Both the position numbers and the translations under genes were made by a program. The notes beneath the pieces were generated by a model. It saw only the letters and a program-made list of their open reading frames with translations, had not been told where the DNA came from and searched no databases. 64,000 nucleotides of DNA from Cyclaneusma minus (taxonomy: Eukaryota > Ascomycota > Leotiomycetes > Marthamycetales > Marthamycetaceae): the NCBI GenBank assembly GCA_037179335.1, contig JAKZHN010000033.1, positions 62,001 through 126,000 on the forward strand, written 5' to 3'. Shown here one piece after another: positions 1 to 10,527 of this stretch (positions are counted from its first letter, which is position 1; the number at the start of each line of letters is the position of its first letter).

Positions 1-3000
1 GGTAGCTATGCTTTGCGGCTGCCGTTTTATGAAACTTCCGATCGCCAGATTCGAGCACGCCTTAGGAGCTGAACCAAAAGCACCTCGAAAGGCAGAGCCA
101 CAAAAAGCGTCCCCCATGGTCAATGCGGACAAGAATGTTGTTGCTCCACGCAGAGATCAACCGGCCAAAAGCAGCAATGAGTTGGCACTACTGGTCAATT
201 TAGTCGCTGACTACACTGGTGTTGATGGGTCCGAAGTCTCGAAGGACGCAGCTCTCGCTGATCTGGGCCTCGATTCTCTAGCATCAGTTGAGTTCCTGGA
301 GGAGCTCCGAGTCAAGCTTGGCTTAATTGTTGACTCTGAAGAGCTGCTCACAAGCACGATCAATAGTCTCAACCAAAGACTCGGCGGCTCTAGTCCTGAC
401 TCTAGCTCTGATGAGCTGGAGCCACGGCATACACCTACGAGCTCGGAAAATACGACATCATCGCCCGCGCCACCAAACCCAGAATCAGACCAACGACGTC
501 AGCAGATTTTACAAATGCTCGTCGACGTGTCGGGTGCCAAAGCCGAGGACATCGAACCGACGCATGAGTTGCTTGATATAGGAGTCGACTCACTTGCTTT
601 CATCGATCTGAAGCAAGAACTTGAAGCTGCTTTCTCCGTATCACTGGACAAATTGTTCCTCGACAGCACAGTAAAAGAACTCATGAAGCAGCTTGGTGTT
701 GACGATCAAAATGTCATGCTGCACTATTCGTCCCAAAGCACGTCTAGTGCAACTTTGAATACTCCAAGCTCCGAGGTCGAAGAAGCAGATCAAGAGGGGG
801 AAATATTCGGCAATTTCAGCCCTTTTGACGCTTTGGCGCAAGCGGATGCTCATTTTGGGGCCTCCGCGAACCAGAAAGGTTTTGTCAACTACTGGTCCGA
901 TGTTGCCCCTTCCCAAAACGAAATCTTGATAGCCTACATCGTGGAAGCTTTCAAGACCCTGGGAGTCGACTTATCCAAGATCACTCCTGGAAACACCGTT
1001 CCTCAGATCCCATACCAAACCCCAAAGTACAAAAAGCTTGTCTCCAGGCTTTGGGAAATTCTCCAGAAACACGAGATTGTTGCAATTGGTCAAGCAAATT
1101 CTGGGAACTTCACACGCGGCAATCGTGCTATCGATCCTAGGTCATCCTCTCAGTTGATCCAAGATTTCTCTGCACGGTTCCCTGCCTATGAACATGAGAC
1201 GAACTTGATGGGCTTGACTGGTCCTAAGCTTGCAGATTGCTTGTCAGGAAAATCCGATCCCGTAGCCCTCATGTTTGGGAGCCCAACAGCCTCCAAGATC
1301 ATGGAAAACTACTATAGCCAGTCTCCGATGCTCTCAACTCTGACTGAGCAACTCGTGATATTCATCAAGACTTTGCTATTGACTTCAACCGGCCGACCTA
1401 GACGGATTCTGGAAGTGGGTGCCGGGACCGGAGGAACGACGAGATGGCTGGCAGAGGCTTTGGACTCTGCTGGCATTGCGGTCCAGTACACTTTCACTGA
1501 TATATCTGCCGGTCTTGTAGCGAAGGCGAAGAACAAGTTCAATCAATACCCATGGATGAAATTCACTTCTTTCAACATGGAAAAGGAGATACCGATCAAT
1601 TTGCAGCATCAGTTCGATATCGTCATTGCGACCAACTGCGTTCATGCCACAACGGATCGAACTGCTTCTTGTCGCAGACTCAGAGACGCGTTGACATCTG
1701 ATGGAATCCTGGTCCTCTCGGAAGTCACTCAGATGATAGATTGGTACGATATCAGCTTTGGGTTACTCGATGGATGGTGGCTAGCTGAGCATGGAACGTA
1801 AGTACCTAACCCGACGCTACTGCAAGAATTGCGGACTGCCAATGAGATTTTAACTGCATGAATAGGGCCTATCCAATTCAGCCCGCAAATTCCTGGGTAT
1901 CAGTCTTCAAGGCAGCAGGCTTTGCTGTCTCTAGCTACTCGCAAGGTCCAACACTTGAGGCCAACAGTCAGCAACTACTCCTCGCAAGCAACAAGTTCTG
2001 GAACCTTCCCGCGGCGAGAGAGAACACACAAGGCGATTCATATCACCTAGAAACAATGGTGTACAAAGAGGTAAACGACATCCCTATCCACGCAGATGTT
2101 TTCTTTCCTACCAGAGTTCCTCAATCGCCGATTCCTGTTGGTATGGCTTTCAATTCCCCCTTCCCCGACCAAAACAACGCCTACCTTATGCTGTCCAACA
2201 AACAATTACTAACGAACTATCCAGCACTGATGATACATGGCGGAGGCCACATGACCCTTTCCCGCAAAGCCATCCGTCCTCACCAAACCCGCCATCTCCT
2301 TGCAAACAACTTCCTCCCAATCAGCATCGACTACCGACTCTGCCCCGAAGTAAACCTAATGGACGGACCAATCACGGATGTCTCTGATGCTTATCGCTGG
2401 ATTCAAACCCAGTTACCACAGATAGCTCTCCGTCACGGCATCCAAATTGACCACAAAAAGATTGTAGCAATAGGATGGTCTACCGGCGGTCACTTGGCTC
2501 TCTCACTCGGCTGGACCACAAAAGCAGCAAACATAGCACCACCAGCAGCAGTGCTTAGCTTTTACTCGCCTTACGACTTTGAATCTGGAGGTATGTGTAT
2601 CTTCCATCCTCCAACTCCACCCCTAGAAGAAAACCTTTCCTTCTCAGTTCTAACAATACATGCGTAGAGCTTGATAGCGCGAGACTGGCGAAATTGCCAG
2701 GGAGAACTATGGACATTGAGAGCATTATCAAAGCTCTACCTCAAAAAGCCGTAAGTCTTCCTCCCAACCCCAGAAACCCACTCTACGATTCTCGACAGAA
2801 CACCGAATCTTAACACAAAAAAATCCGCACAGATCACAAACTACGACGCCAGTGGCAAAGGAGACAGCACAAACCTAGGCTGGGTACGTCCCGGCGATCC
2901 ACGCTCCGAACTCGTGCTCTCGCTATTCAAAGAAGGCACCGGGCTCCCCCTTCTTCTCCACGGGCTCCCCGACCCTTCCACCCCTGTCTCCGAATGGTTT

Positions 3001-3291
3001 CAGCAGCCATCGGCTGCTGAGATTGCAGCGATTAGTCCGCTTGCACAGCTTCGCGAAGGGAACTATGATGTGCCTACTTTTGTGATACATGGTATGAAAG
3101 ATCAGATTGCGCTGTTTGGGGGGGCGGAGAGGTTTGTGGGGGAGTTGAGGAGGAGGGGGGTGAGGTGTGGGTTTTTGGGGCTGGAGGGGAGGGAGCATGT
3201 TCATGATTTGGGATTGAGGGAAGGGAGTGAGGGGTGGGAAAGGGAGGTGGCGCCGGGGTATCGGTTTCTGTGTGAGGTTGTGAGGGGGTAG
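1..3291 (+). CDS. Non-reducing polyketide synthase, C-terminal part (ACP-ACP-CMeT-esterase), 5' end outside window
   Basis: Spliced exons 2..1797, 1866..2590, 2668..2750 and 2833..3291 keep one frame across three GT-AG introns (68, 77 and 82 nt). Counting from the Met at base 8, the fragment starts in what looks like the end of the product-template domain. Two acyl-carrier domains follow, with phosphopantetheine serines in LGLDSLASVEF (residue 90) and IGVDSLAF (residue 195). Next comes a C-methyltransferase with the SAM-binding ILEVGAGTGGTTRW (about residue 465). The last domain is an alpha/beta-hydrolase with oxyanion HGGGH, nucleophile GWSTGG and a late His in GREHVHDLG. This order is known from methylated-aromatic synthases such as the 3,5-dimethylorsellinic acid group; the hydrolase would release the product. 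The starter, ketosynthase and acyltransferase domains lie upstream of the window, so product and cluster are unknown. Domain identity is strong; product class is inference. Confidence 0.93.
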
Positions 3292-3966
3292 ATGGGGGGA
3301 GTTTGGGATAGAGGATGTTGGTCTGAGTGCTTGTCCAGGTGTATGAGTCCAGACGGCTGACTCTGACAGTGGGGGGAAAACTGTCTGCACCGATTCTTCA
3401 AATCAACAATGAGAGGCGGCTGTTGGAACGGACTTTGTTTTCAGCTGTCTGATATTTTCTAACCCCTTGGATATTTTCCAGTCTGTTGGGACTTCATTTT
3501 TCCCCCATTCATTAAGAATATTGTTCCTCGTCAGGGGTATTCCTAATCGCGGGGAGTACTCTTGATTATATTTAGAGGGGGGCTAGGTCTTTCCTCGCCC
3601 AAATGTAAATCCGAGTTGATGAATGACGATGCTCCAACTTCAAGTTTTCCAAGTTCCAAACGAGAATTGGAATCACGTAGCTTCAAGGTTTTTCATACTC
3701 ACTCGAGTAAAGTGTGAAAATAGGAAGATGGTACGTGAGAGTAAGAAGACGTGAAGACATAGACCCAGTTGGCAGAGAAGTTTCAGATGTCGGATCGAGA
3801 CGTGCCGAGTCAAGTTTGGAGCGTTCGCTGCGGTCTGCTATTTGTGCGGCAAAGCGCTGGCGAACCGTCCTCGGTGGATACGATACAGACATGACCCTTT
3901 GGTAAGGCTGGAAAACCCCGGTCTATATCAAAGGTTAGAATCAATCACCAAGGCCAGTAAGATATA
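3292..3966. other. Intergenic, no gene seen
   Basis: Between the PKS stop and the next gene there is no convincing reading frame. The short frames at 3683-4033 are unconserved-looking and overlap each other on both strands. Confidence 0.6.
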
Positions 3967-4389
3967 CTATCTTACATCCATGACCGGGCAGCCCCTATTC
4001 TCGATCGCCTTCTTGGCTTTGTCCGCAACATGACTTTTGCCGATCCAAACCTCGTCGGTACCAGTGATTGTATACACGGTATCGTGGAGGGTTGGAAGCT
4101 TTCCACCCTGGCGATAGTACTCGATTAGTCGCAGGTATGCGTCTTCCAGCTGTCCCTTCAACGTTATATCGACGGGTTTGTCGCCTGCTTTAAGTTCTTC
4201 GAGCATTTCCTCCCGTCTACGGATCCATCCGGCACGCTCAACTTCGTCCGACTCCTCCTGGCCCGAGATACATGTCTGGGAATTTGACGACGACATGGTT
4301 GTGGGGTGTTGTGGGGTGATGGTGCGGGGCTGGTTTGGGGATCGGATCGGGGGCATTTCGATTTTCGAAGGGCTCGTGCTGTTGAGCAT
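3967..4389 (-). CDS. Small uncharacterised protein, 140 aa
   Basis: Single-exon frame. The first ~30 residues are Ser/Thr/Pro-rich and may be leader; an internal Met at 4296 (MSSSNSQTC) is an alternative start. The C-terminal half is charged and looks genuinely coded: a helix with RRREEMLEELKAG, then GQLEDAYLRLIEYYRQGGK, and an ending with VWIGKSHVADKAKKA. No signal peptide or membrane segment. I do not recognise the family. It is divergent from the Clr5 gene, with about 500 bases between their starts, so the two may share a promoter region. Function unknown. Confidence 0.55.
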   Translation of the reverse strand: MLNSTSPSKIEMPPIRSPNQPRTITPQHPTTMSSSNSQTCISGQEESDEVERAGWIRRREEMLEELKAGDKPVDITLKGQLEDAYLRLIEYYRQGGKLPTLHDTVYTITGTDEVWIGKSHVADKAKKAIENRGCPVMDVR

Positions 4390-4888
4390 GTTTTGGAGTT
4401 TTGTGAGCAGTACTAAGTGAGAAGCGGACCGAAAAGTGAAGAGGTGTGGAAGATCCTCTTATTCATATAACCGGTCGAGATTTTATTTGGGTGACGAGAC
4501 AGGCCACTTGTGGTCGTTGTTGACTCCGATGTTATTTAGACTGCTGCCTTGTTTCGCATATATATCGGTATGGTCTATATTTACTAAGCCACCAATTAAA
4601 GATAAAGCTGAATGCCTGTTTAAAAATCATTCAATGAGATATAATTTTTCAACCTTATTTTGGACAAAGATTCTACTAAATCTGGACGAGGGCCCGCACG
4701 TGACCGTGGATTAGTCAGCAACAGCACATCGCGTTCCTATCGCGGCCCAGCCTTCAACAACGGCCATCCGGTCCAACCCTTCGCGCAGCACCACGGGTCC
4801 CGACGCATCGCATCGACATCGGAGATAGCTGGAAGAGCACGAATAATCTGCCATTGGAAAAAGAGCTCCGGCTCTCAAGCAAGCCAAC

Positions 4889-7282
4889 ATGGTCTACGAC
4901 TGGGACAACAAGGAACACGAGTGCTACCGCATGTACATTGAGGAGAAAAAATCCCTCGAGGAAATCATGGAATACATGAAGACGACGTACAACTTCACTC
5001 CGAGGTAGGTTTGATTCTCCGTATTCCGCAGAGGCACATCACTTCCAATGCTCGACCGTAGCCGTGCAGCTTCCCCCACAAGGATGCCAAGTCCCTGCTT
5101 CCAACCTTTCAACCTTTCAAGTCGCCTTTGCTGATGTCGCCCACGATGCAGCAAACGTGCCTTTCAGACCCAGTTCAAGCGCTGGGACTTCCCCAGCAAA
5201 CAGAACCCGGCGCACAAGAATGCGGACCTGGTGGAGCGCGTCAAGCAGCTATGGGAGAAGAACACCAGCCAGCGCGAGATGCTGCGCATCCTGAATGAGG
5301 AGGATGGCTTCGATATCAAGGAGCGCGAGTTGATGCGCGTCAGGGCGAAGAACAGGTGGCTGCTGAGAGTGCCTAATGGCATGAAGTCCGCGGCATCGAC
5401 GCCGGCGAATACGAAACAGGCCAAGAAGAGGAAGTCGAGCTCGATGACTGTGTCCGAGGAGCCGGAGGGCCAGGAACTCGAGGGACAGGAGGTCATCAAC
5501 CAACTACAGCAAGCAATGTTCGAAGCCGGCCAACCGGAGGGCGCTGCAGAACAGGATGAAGACGAAGATGGCGAACCGAACGACGATGATCTGCCAGACG
5601 ACAGCCCACGATTGAGTCCAGAGGTACTCGCAAAGCGACAGGAAAGACTGGCTAAGTTGGCTGCGGAGTCTGCGGAGAGATGGCAGACAAGGAAACGTCG
5701 TCGAAGGACCAGAGGGTGGGCTGGCCTACCTGCCGACCCCCCTGGACCGCCGAGATTCCCCTCCGAAACCACCATCGACGAAAGCAAACAGTTTCTCAGT
5801 CTGGACAGTGCAATGTATAGGGATATACGCCAACGTTTCCAGAGGATCTGCGAAGAGGCCGACGTCATAAAGAAGACCCTTGCTGGACCCGAGCGATGGG
5901 AAGCTGTCAAGGATCGCCTAGTTCAGGAATGCCCACATTTACAGACTGTGCTATGGGCTAACCAGGACAACTTGGAAACGAAGAAGTTAGCTCTCGATGT
6001 AGTCTGTACGGATGTCACGAAGCGCATGCGTACGATGGAACGCCGGATGACGATTGCGGAGGCTAAGAATACCCTGGGTATCAACCCCGAGGAATCACGC
6101 CAGATTCGGAATGCATTCTACCAGACCTTGAAGGCAGATCACTTCACGAGTAAGCTAGAAGCTGGCGACGAACACTGGAAGGAATTGAAGGCGCAGTGGA
6201 TCGAAGGATCCGACCTGCTGAAAAACATACTGGCCTCTGGCGACACAGATCCCCAACATCAGGACAAACTGAAGGCGATGGAAGTCCTATGCCGGGACGT
6301 CATGAAACGCCTCCGCGACGACCAGACGAAGCGAGATCCGACCCGCAAGAAGAAATTCGATTCGAATTTTACAGCGGCTTCACCGTCTCAGCAGGACCAT
6401 GAGCAGGAACATCACCACCACCAGCAGCAGCAGCAGCAACAAGAACTCCCGCAGCCATATTCCACAACCAGCAAAGCGTTCCCCTCCAATATGGACGCAT
6501 ACTCTCTCGATTCACACGACACCCTCGTCCAAGCCGCAAGCCAAGCACAATCACATTCCCACACGCACCCCCATCTCCAACACAACCCCAACCACCCCCA
6601 CCCCCACCCACAATCACAAGTCCTTTCAGACACCTCAGACCTGCAAATCGACCCCTCACTCCTCCTCGCCGCCGCCGGAAACAGCCCCTCGCTAGGCCTC
6701 GAGCAAGCCGCTAGTTTCGTCGAAGCCTACCCTTCGTCCGTCGCCGGCCCCTACGATACCTCCGCACAAACCGCTTCTGGGGGCCCCTCTGGTCCATTTT
6801 CTTCATCACATGGCTCTGAAAACGGGGTCGGAGCAAATGGTTCAAATGGTTCGAATGTGAATGTGAATGGTATGGCGGGACCGCAGATTCCCGTCTACAT
6901 GCACTTGCATCCGAACAGCGACGTCCCAGCCGGTACACAAAGCTTATGGATCGCGATGCTGCCATTTGGTCCGCAAATCACGCTCGATGATTTACGTGCC
7001 CACGCGACTTTGAAGATTCCTGGTGGTGTTACGGTGAGGGTTGAGGGCGTGATGAGGTCACCTAGAGATCAAAATGGTAATGGCATGAACGGGATGAATG
7101 GAATGAATGGCATGAATGGTATGAATGGGGCGGGCGATATGACTATTCCCATTGACACCGATGCGGAACTCGCGGCTTATTTGCAGGCTGTGGGGCATAA
7201 GCCGGGTTTTATTGTGCAGGTTGTTTGTTGGAAGGGGGATGGGGAGGGTGAGAGGAGGGATGAAGCGCTCGGTTGGTCGTGA
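4889..7282 (+). CDS. Clr5-domain protein, 748 aa
   Basis: Exons 4889..5004 and 5152..7282 join with a 147-nt intron; the junction restores TPSKRAFQTQFKRWDFPSKQ, the core of the Clr5 domain found at the N-terminus of many fungal nuclear proteins. The start lies in a good context (AACATGG) and gives MVYDWDNKEHEC. A second basic helical part (about 50-100) follows with QREMLRILNEEDGF and RVRAKNRWLLR. The middle has an acidic stretch (QDEDEDGEPNDDD) and a basic KKRKSS segment; then come two helical stretches. The C-terminal third is low-complexity: His/Gln runs coded around 6395-6450, His-Pro runs around 6540-6620, and a run of Asn-Gly-Met units at about 7080-7130. The last ~60 residues return to ordered-looking sequence. 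Probably a DNA-binding or chromatin-linked regulator by family, but its target is unknown. Confidence 0.85.
6395..6625 (+). repeat. Coding CAG/CAC-type and CCCCAC low-complexity tracts
   Basis: Inside the Clr5 gene, CAC and CAG triplet runs code His and Gln runs, followed by A/C-rich CCCCACCCCCAC-like sequence coding His-Pro-Asn stretches. Such triplet tracts are prone to length change between strains. Confidence 0.8.
7078..7131 (+). repeat. Coding tandem repeat (Asn-Gly-Met units)
   Basis: Repeated 9-base units of the form AATGG(C/A/T)ATG code an NGMNGMNGM run near the end of the Clr5 protein. Confidence 0.8.
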
Positions 7283-8160
7283 GGAGGGGTAATATCGTAT
7301 CTATTCCGCGAGCCGGTGGCGTTGAGGCAGTTGGCGTGATTTCTGTGAGCACAGGGCTTTTAGCCAAGTGCCACTCGATTTCGGTCACTCCAACTGCCCT
7401 GATTTTCACCCGCTTAAGGGATGAGAGTTCGGGGATTAGGCGTTTTCGGTCTAGCTGGTGGTCATTTTTGCGACCCATGGTTCCATTGCTTTGCTGCATT
7501 TTAGCGGGGGAGAGCCGGAGAAAAGGCGGAAGACCGGCGCAAGCGTGTGTTCCAGCAGGAAAATGTCTGCATACCCCAAAGCGACGTGCCCTGCACAGGA
7601 GGCCAGAAAGCCTTTGCTGTCTCTAGCTACTCAAGGCGATATTCATCCTCGAATGAAGCAGAAAGGTATCTCTCGCGGCCAGTCTTTGTCTTGTCACCAT
7701 GACTATATTCCAACTTTGGGAAGGAACTTAGCAAGTGAGGCAAGACACCAATACGGCTCAAACCCCGCCTTATGCTATCATTTCTGAAATGTTGTCGACT
7801 CTGCTACCGGACTGGCTTTTCAATGAGTACCTGGATAAAACCGGCCCCTCTCTCCCAGTTCCCACCCGCACCGTAAAGCCGCCCAGTCACAGCAGACTTG
7901 CCCAGGTGTTTTTGAATATGCATCTTATTTTTGATATGTGACGTTAAGTACACAAGCATCGCAGATCGGTGACATCGGGGAGGCATAAGACCGAAAAAAA
8001 ACGGAGGTAAGCGTTTAGACCTACACACTTACACGACGATATAAGCCCTTGTGAATACCAAGATGTTTTCGCTTGGGTTCCGACACTCGAAGACAACTTT
8101 GGACAACGGTCGATTTTTTTCGCTGAGCTGAAATCTTACCTGGCTTTCACTGAATTCTCA
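7283..8160. other. Intergenic, no gene seen
   Basis: Short overlapping frames only (7273-7941), with no recognisable domain and no splice pattern joining them. It may hold the lost 5' part of the short-chain dehydrogenase remnant that follows, but I could not see it. Confidence 0.5.
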
Positions 8161-8169
8161 ATTTCTCCT

Positions 8170-8756
8170 GAACCACCTGTTAAGCAGCAGGTAGCATCTA
8201 GATTCTAGCATATCTTCGAAAAGTATCGAAGCGTTTATAAATCCAAGTGAATGCCCCAATAACTTAAACACGTTTGTGGCGTTGGATGATGTGGAAAAGC
8301 AAGGGTGGGAGAGCGCTATGGGACGAGTAGATTGCTGCAAGGTGTTGTTGACGAGACAGTTGGTTAGCGAATATGCCGGCGAAAATGTGGTGGTTGATTT
8401 AGTGCTAACCGGAGTTTTGTAATACGGATTTGACGAGGGATGCGGAGGGGTGGGTGTGGGCCGTTTATTGGGGTTATGAAATGGCTGTTGGCGATGAGAA
8501 GTGAGGTGGGAGCGAGTGTGTTTGGTACAGGGAGTGGTGGCGGGAAGGGAGAGTAATGGGTGTTATATGGTAGATAGGAAATTGGATGCGGGGAATGGGG
8601 CGATGAGTAGGTGGGTGGTGGGGGTGGAGGGGGAGAGGGCGCAGAGGAAGGTTTCGGGGGAGTGTTGGAGATTCTGGAGGAGGAGACGGAGGGGATCGGG
8701 AGGGTTTTGGGGGTGCCGTGGAAATTGAGATGGGAGATGGATGTTTAGGATTTTGC
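8170..8756 (+). pseudogene. Broken short-chain dehydrogenase (C-terminal part)
   Basis: Pieces in different frames read like the C-terminal half of a fungal Rossmann-fold short-chain dehydrogenase. At 8250-8420 one frame gives NTFVALDDVEKQGWESAMGR then KVLLTRQLVSEYAGENVVV, matching the usual segment around the catalytic Tyr-x-x-x-Lys, but the Tyr is replaced (MGRVDCCK). It stops at a TAA near 8420. From about 8501 another frame gives GRESNGCYMVDRKL and EGERAQRKV, and from about 8657 a third gives GGVLEILEEETEGIGRVLG, the usual final helix. At least one stop, two frame changes and the lost Tyr argue for a dead gene. Family assignment is from remembered family patterns, not a search. Confidence 0.5.
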
Positions 8757-9080
8757 GTTTGTTTGGGATGGTTGAGTATAGTTACCCTCTCCTTGCAGTG
8801 CAGCAGCTTCATTTCCCAACCCTTCCCAAACGTCCATTCCAGAATCTGAATTTCTCCGCCACAAAAAATTATCTGTCGATGACCCAAAGAGCAGGAGTTC
8901 AAGTTGTCCTAACTTTTTGAATGAACAAAACGGAACCCCCTCGGAACAGCGGAGTCAAAGGGCTTTCTCCCTAGCTTGCAAAGAGCTGAAAGGGGCTTAG
9001 TCCTGCATGGCATAGCTCAACACCTAGTCCCGTATAGCCATAGGTATGTATCCAACATGCTTCCAGGGCCAGTATTGATA
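8757..9080. other. Flank of the AT-rich element, nothing seen
   Basis: Normal base composition up to the target-site copy at 9081; no gene. Confidence 0.5.
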
Positions 9081-9089
9081 TTCTTTTTA
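9081..9089 (+). repeat. Target-site duplication, left copy (TTCTTTTTA)
   Basis: Directly abuts the first base of the left inverted repeat and is repeated exactly at 23459-23467. Confidence 0.88.
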
Positions 9090-9172
9090 CGGTAATTTAC
9101 TCCCATGCCATAAAAACTTTTCGAAATTACTGGCATGCCATACCACTTTTGCCACATGCCATAAAAACTTAA
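9090..9172 (+). repeat. Left terminal inverted repeat of the 14.4-kb element
   Basis: Begins CGGTAATTTAC and contains AAATTACTGGCATGCCATA and TTTTGCCACATGCC; the reverse complement lies at the right end. The GGCATGCC core is itself palindromic. Confidence 0.85.
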
Positions 9173-10371
9173 CAAATTGCAAAATTTATAGCAATTGCTA
9201 TAATAGCTTAATTTAAAAACAGATTCTATATTTAATTAAAACAATAATTAAATTCCTTTAGAATATAAAAAGACTTTCAAAAAAGACTTTTTTTAATATA
9301 TTAATAAAAGCTTAAAGTCAAGCAAAAATGCTTGCAAATTACCGGGATGCTATAAAAAGGAAATTTCTGGCATAGGAGTAATTTGTATTTTTTTATAGTT
9401 TTTTAATATTTAAGCATTATATTTACTATTAATTGCAAATAAAGCGCTTGTAGCTCAGTAATAATTTTCGTTATTACTGGCTTGGCAGATTTTATATAAT
9501 TACAAAAAACATAAAAATTGCAAATCCAATTTTCGCAAAAGGCCCCGGGATTTTTGCTTTTGCCGGCGATTTTCCGAATAATTACTAGGCAATATAAAAT
9601 ATATTAAATCGATTTTAAAGCTTTTAAACCAAAACTATAAAAAATTTAAATTTTCAAAATTAAATCCCTTATAATATAAAATTAAATTCTTTATATTAGG
9701 CTTCTAAATTTCTATAATAAAAATTTAATTTATATATTGGCCGGTATATTAATATGCTATTATTATATAAAAGAAAACGCCAATTTTTTTTAAAATACTA
9801 TTAGCTTTTATTAATTTAAAAACCGTGTTTAAATGTACTTTTTTTAGCTATTGCTATTGGCTGGTATTTTTTAAAAAAGATTAAACGGAAAGCATTAACT
9901 ATATATATTATAAAATATTATAAAATATAGATTTAAAAAAAAACTAATAAATAAAAAACAGCAAATAATATTTTTTAATTAATAAATTAATTTAAATATA
10001 ATAATACAATTTTTAAATTATATATTTTTATTAATTAAATACGCTAATATAATAAATAAGCTATTTTCGCTTAGCTTTAAAATAATTATTCAAGCATTTT
10101 ATTTTCCAATTTAACGCCGGCGGCTTTTTGGCTATTTTATAATATATTTTTAATTTATATAGTTACTATATTAATTATTATTTTAATTCATTATTACCAA
10201 TTTCCATTATGAGCAATAATGCCTTTTATAAAAGCAAAAAAAAACATTATTTTATTAAAGGGCCAAATATTAAAAATTTGCCTTGAAGGCTCTTTTTAGC
10301 ATATTAAAAATAAAATTTTTATTATTAGCAAGGCTTTTTAATTAATAATAATATAAAATTAGCCCTTGTAT

Positions 10372-10527
10372 TGGAAATGAGTGGATATAAAGGCATAAAA
10401 TACGGGTATAAGGGACGTTGTATTATGCTTAAAAAGATTAGAATAGCTGGCATTCCAAAATAAGGATATTTTTATTATACGGACGCTAATTTTTTTCGGA
10501 TTTAGCTATTATTATACCTATTTTTTT
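10372..10527 (+). repeat. LTR-like repeat A, left copy
   Basis: Contains a TATAAAGG box-like word and AAGGGACGTTGTATTATG; matches 15780-15966 in the same orientation. Confidence 0.6.

Noticed and set aside
5164..5910. 248-codon minus-strand frame inside the Clr5 gene
   Set aside because: Ser-rich shadow of the coding strand; the Clr5 frame has the conserved domain.
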